DNA of 64,000 bases, taken from Clostridia bacterium (GTDB lineage Bacteria; Bacillota; Clostridia; Christensenellales; CAG-138). The position numbers and the translations under genes were made by a program. Location: assembly GCA_017541305.1 (NCBI GenBank), contig JAFXZJ010000016.1, positions 22,129 through 86,128 on the forward strand, given 5' to 3'. Positions 63,490 through 64,000 of the stretch are shown here, piece after piece. Every line of letters starts with the position of its first letter. Position 1 is the stretch's first letter. The notes under the pieces were generated by a model. The model had not been told where the DNA came from, made no database searches, and was given only the letters and a program-made list of their open reading frames with translations.

Positions 63490-63960
63490 ACCGGCTGAAC
63501 ACCCCAAACTAAGGGGGGTTTGGAATGGTCGCCCCTTCTGCGGGATATGCCAAAAGGCTTCCCCTTGGCGGGGAAGCTGTCGGCTGAACGGAGTGATGCC
63601 GACTGATGAGGGGATTCATTATTATTGTTCTCTTTATGTTTCATTAGTCATTTCAGTTGCCGATGCCTTTTAGATACTGGGATATGTCTCGCAGGAGCGG
63701 CCTTAGTTACCTGACGCCCGCGTTCCGCGCCTATCGCGGCGCGGCGACGGCCTCCGAAAAATTTGCATGCATTTTTCGTCGGCCTTACGACGCTCGCTTT
63801 GCTCGCTTAGTCGCCCCCTTAGTTTGGGGTGCTTTGCCCGGTCGCCCCGGTAGTTTGGGGTGTTTGGAATGGTCACCCCTCCTGCGGGATACGCCAAAAG
63901 GCTTCCCCTTGGCGGGGCAGGAGGCGCCCGGAAAAAGCCAAATGCTTGGCTTTTTCAGCC
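63490..63960. repeat. Composite intergenic repeat, most complete copy, and a terminal hairpin
   Basis: Order: TTTGGAATGGTCGCCCC, GGCTTCCCCTTGGCGGGGAA, GCCGACTGATGAGGGGATTC, TTATTATTGTTCTCTTTATG, GGGATATGTCTCGCAGGAGC, GCGTTCCGCGCCTATCGCGG, TTTGCATGCATTTTTCGTCG, CGACGCTCGCTTTGCTCGCT, TTTGGAATGGTC, then the first modules again. AAAAAGCCAA/TTGGCTTTTT (63932-63955) forms a hairpin at the end. No gene from 63377 to 64000. Confidence 0.8.
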
Positions 63961-64000
63961 GAGTGCCTGATGCGCTTGCCGCATCAGGGTCATATCAGAC

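Overview
The window is chromosomal DNA of a fairly GC-rich Gram-positive bacterium, most likely a gut Clostridia/Firmicutes member. The evidence is a Tyr-specifier T-box ahead of tyrS, a YhaM-type exoribonuclease, lipoprotein signal peptides, strong GGAGG ribosome sites, several TTG starts, an acyl-CoA dehydrogenase-etfB-etfA cluster and many small ECF sigma/anti-sigma pairs. I cannot place it below class. I saw no rRNA, tRNA or CRISPR array.

Layout. 1-3 kb: a leftward operon with a lipoprotein, yhaM and a peptide-binding lipoprotein cut by the window edge. 3-7.7 kb: a leftward poly-gamma-glutamate operon (pgsB-pgsC-pgsA-ggt) with a good sigma-A promoter. 8-10 kb: an ECF sigma/anti-sigma pair. 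10.13-29.59 kb: a roughly 19.45-kb integrated mobilizable element. Its ends are a 6-bp direct repeat (CCCGAT) flanked inside by inverted half-sites. Joining the two flanks rebuilds an intrinsic terminator behind the kinase gene at 29.6 kb, so the boundaries and the empty site can be read from the sequence. The element carries tnpV, an AT-rich three-gene OLD-TOPRIM ATPase/UvrD-like helicase/PIN-nuclease cassette (Gabija-like plus PIN), a sigma/anti-sigma/lipoprotein/ABC/CARDB locus ('locus A'), a 1.1-kb structured non-coding block, a RepA-like ATPase, a mobC-like gene, a relaxase, a ParB-like gene, tnpW and a large serine recombinase.

29.6-51.4 kb: a membrane-anchored predicted pseudokinase behind an ABC exporter; DMT and MATE transporters and a gate-domain membrane protein; a lipoprotein/XRE-regulator divergon with a palindromic operator; a YjbR-like protein; two more ECF sigma/anti-sigma pairs; the acyl-CoA dehydrogenase-etfB-etfA cluster; an acyltransferase/condensation-like protein and a zinc-ribbon membrane protein; T-box plus tyrS.

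52-63.4 kb ('locus B'): an ECF sigma, a DUF4367-like anti-sigma, three paralogous lipoproteins, an ABC-2 type permease, its ATPase and a CARDB-type surface protein. Locus B is the chromosomal counterpart of locus A on the mobile element; the two permeases are both 586 residues long. The recurring unit of sigma switch, anti-sigma sensor, CQPTP lipoprotein, exporter and anchored CARDB protein looks like one signal-controlled envelope system of unknown function.

Intergenic regions from 34 kb onward hold a multi-copy mosaic repeat of REP-like palindromes. Three genes (34899, 39823, 47175) have strong promoters whose predicted start sites fall on or next to the ATG, suggesting leaderless mRNAs.
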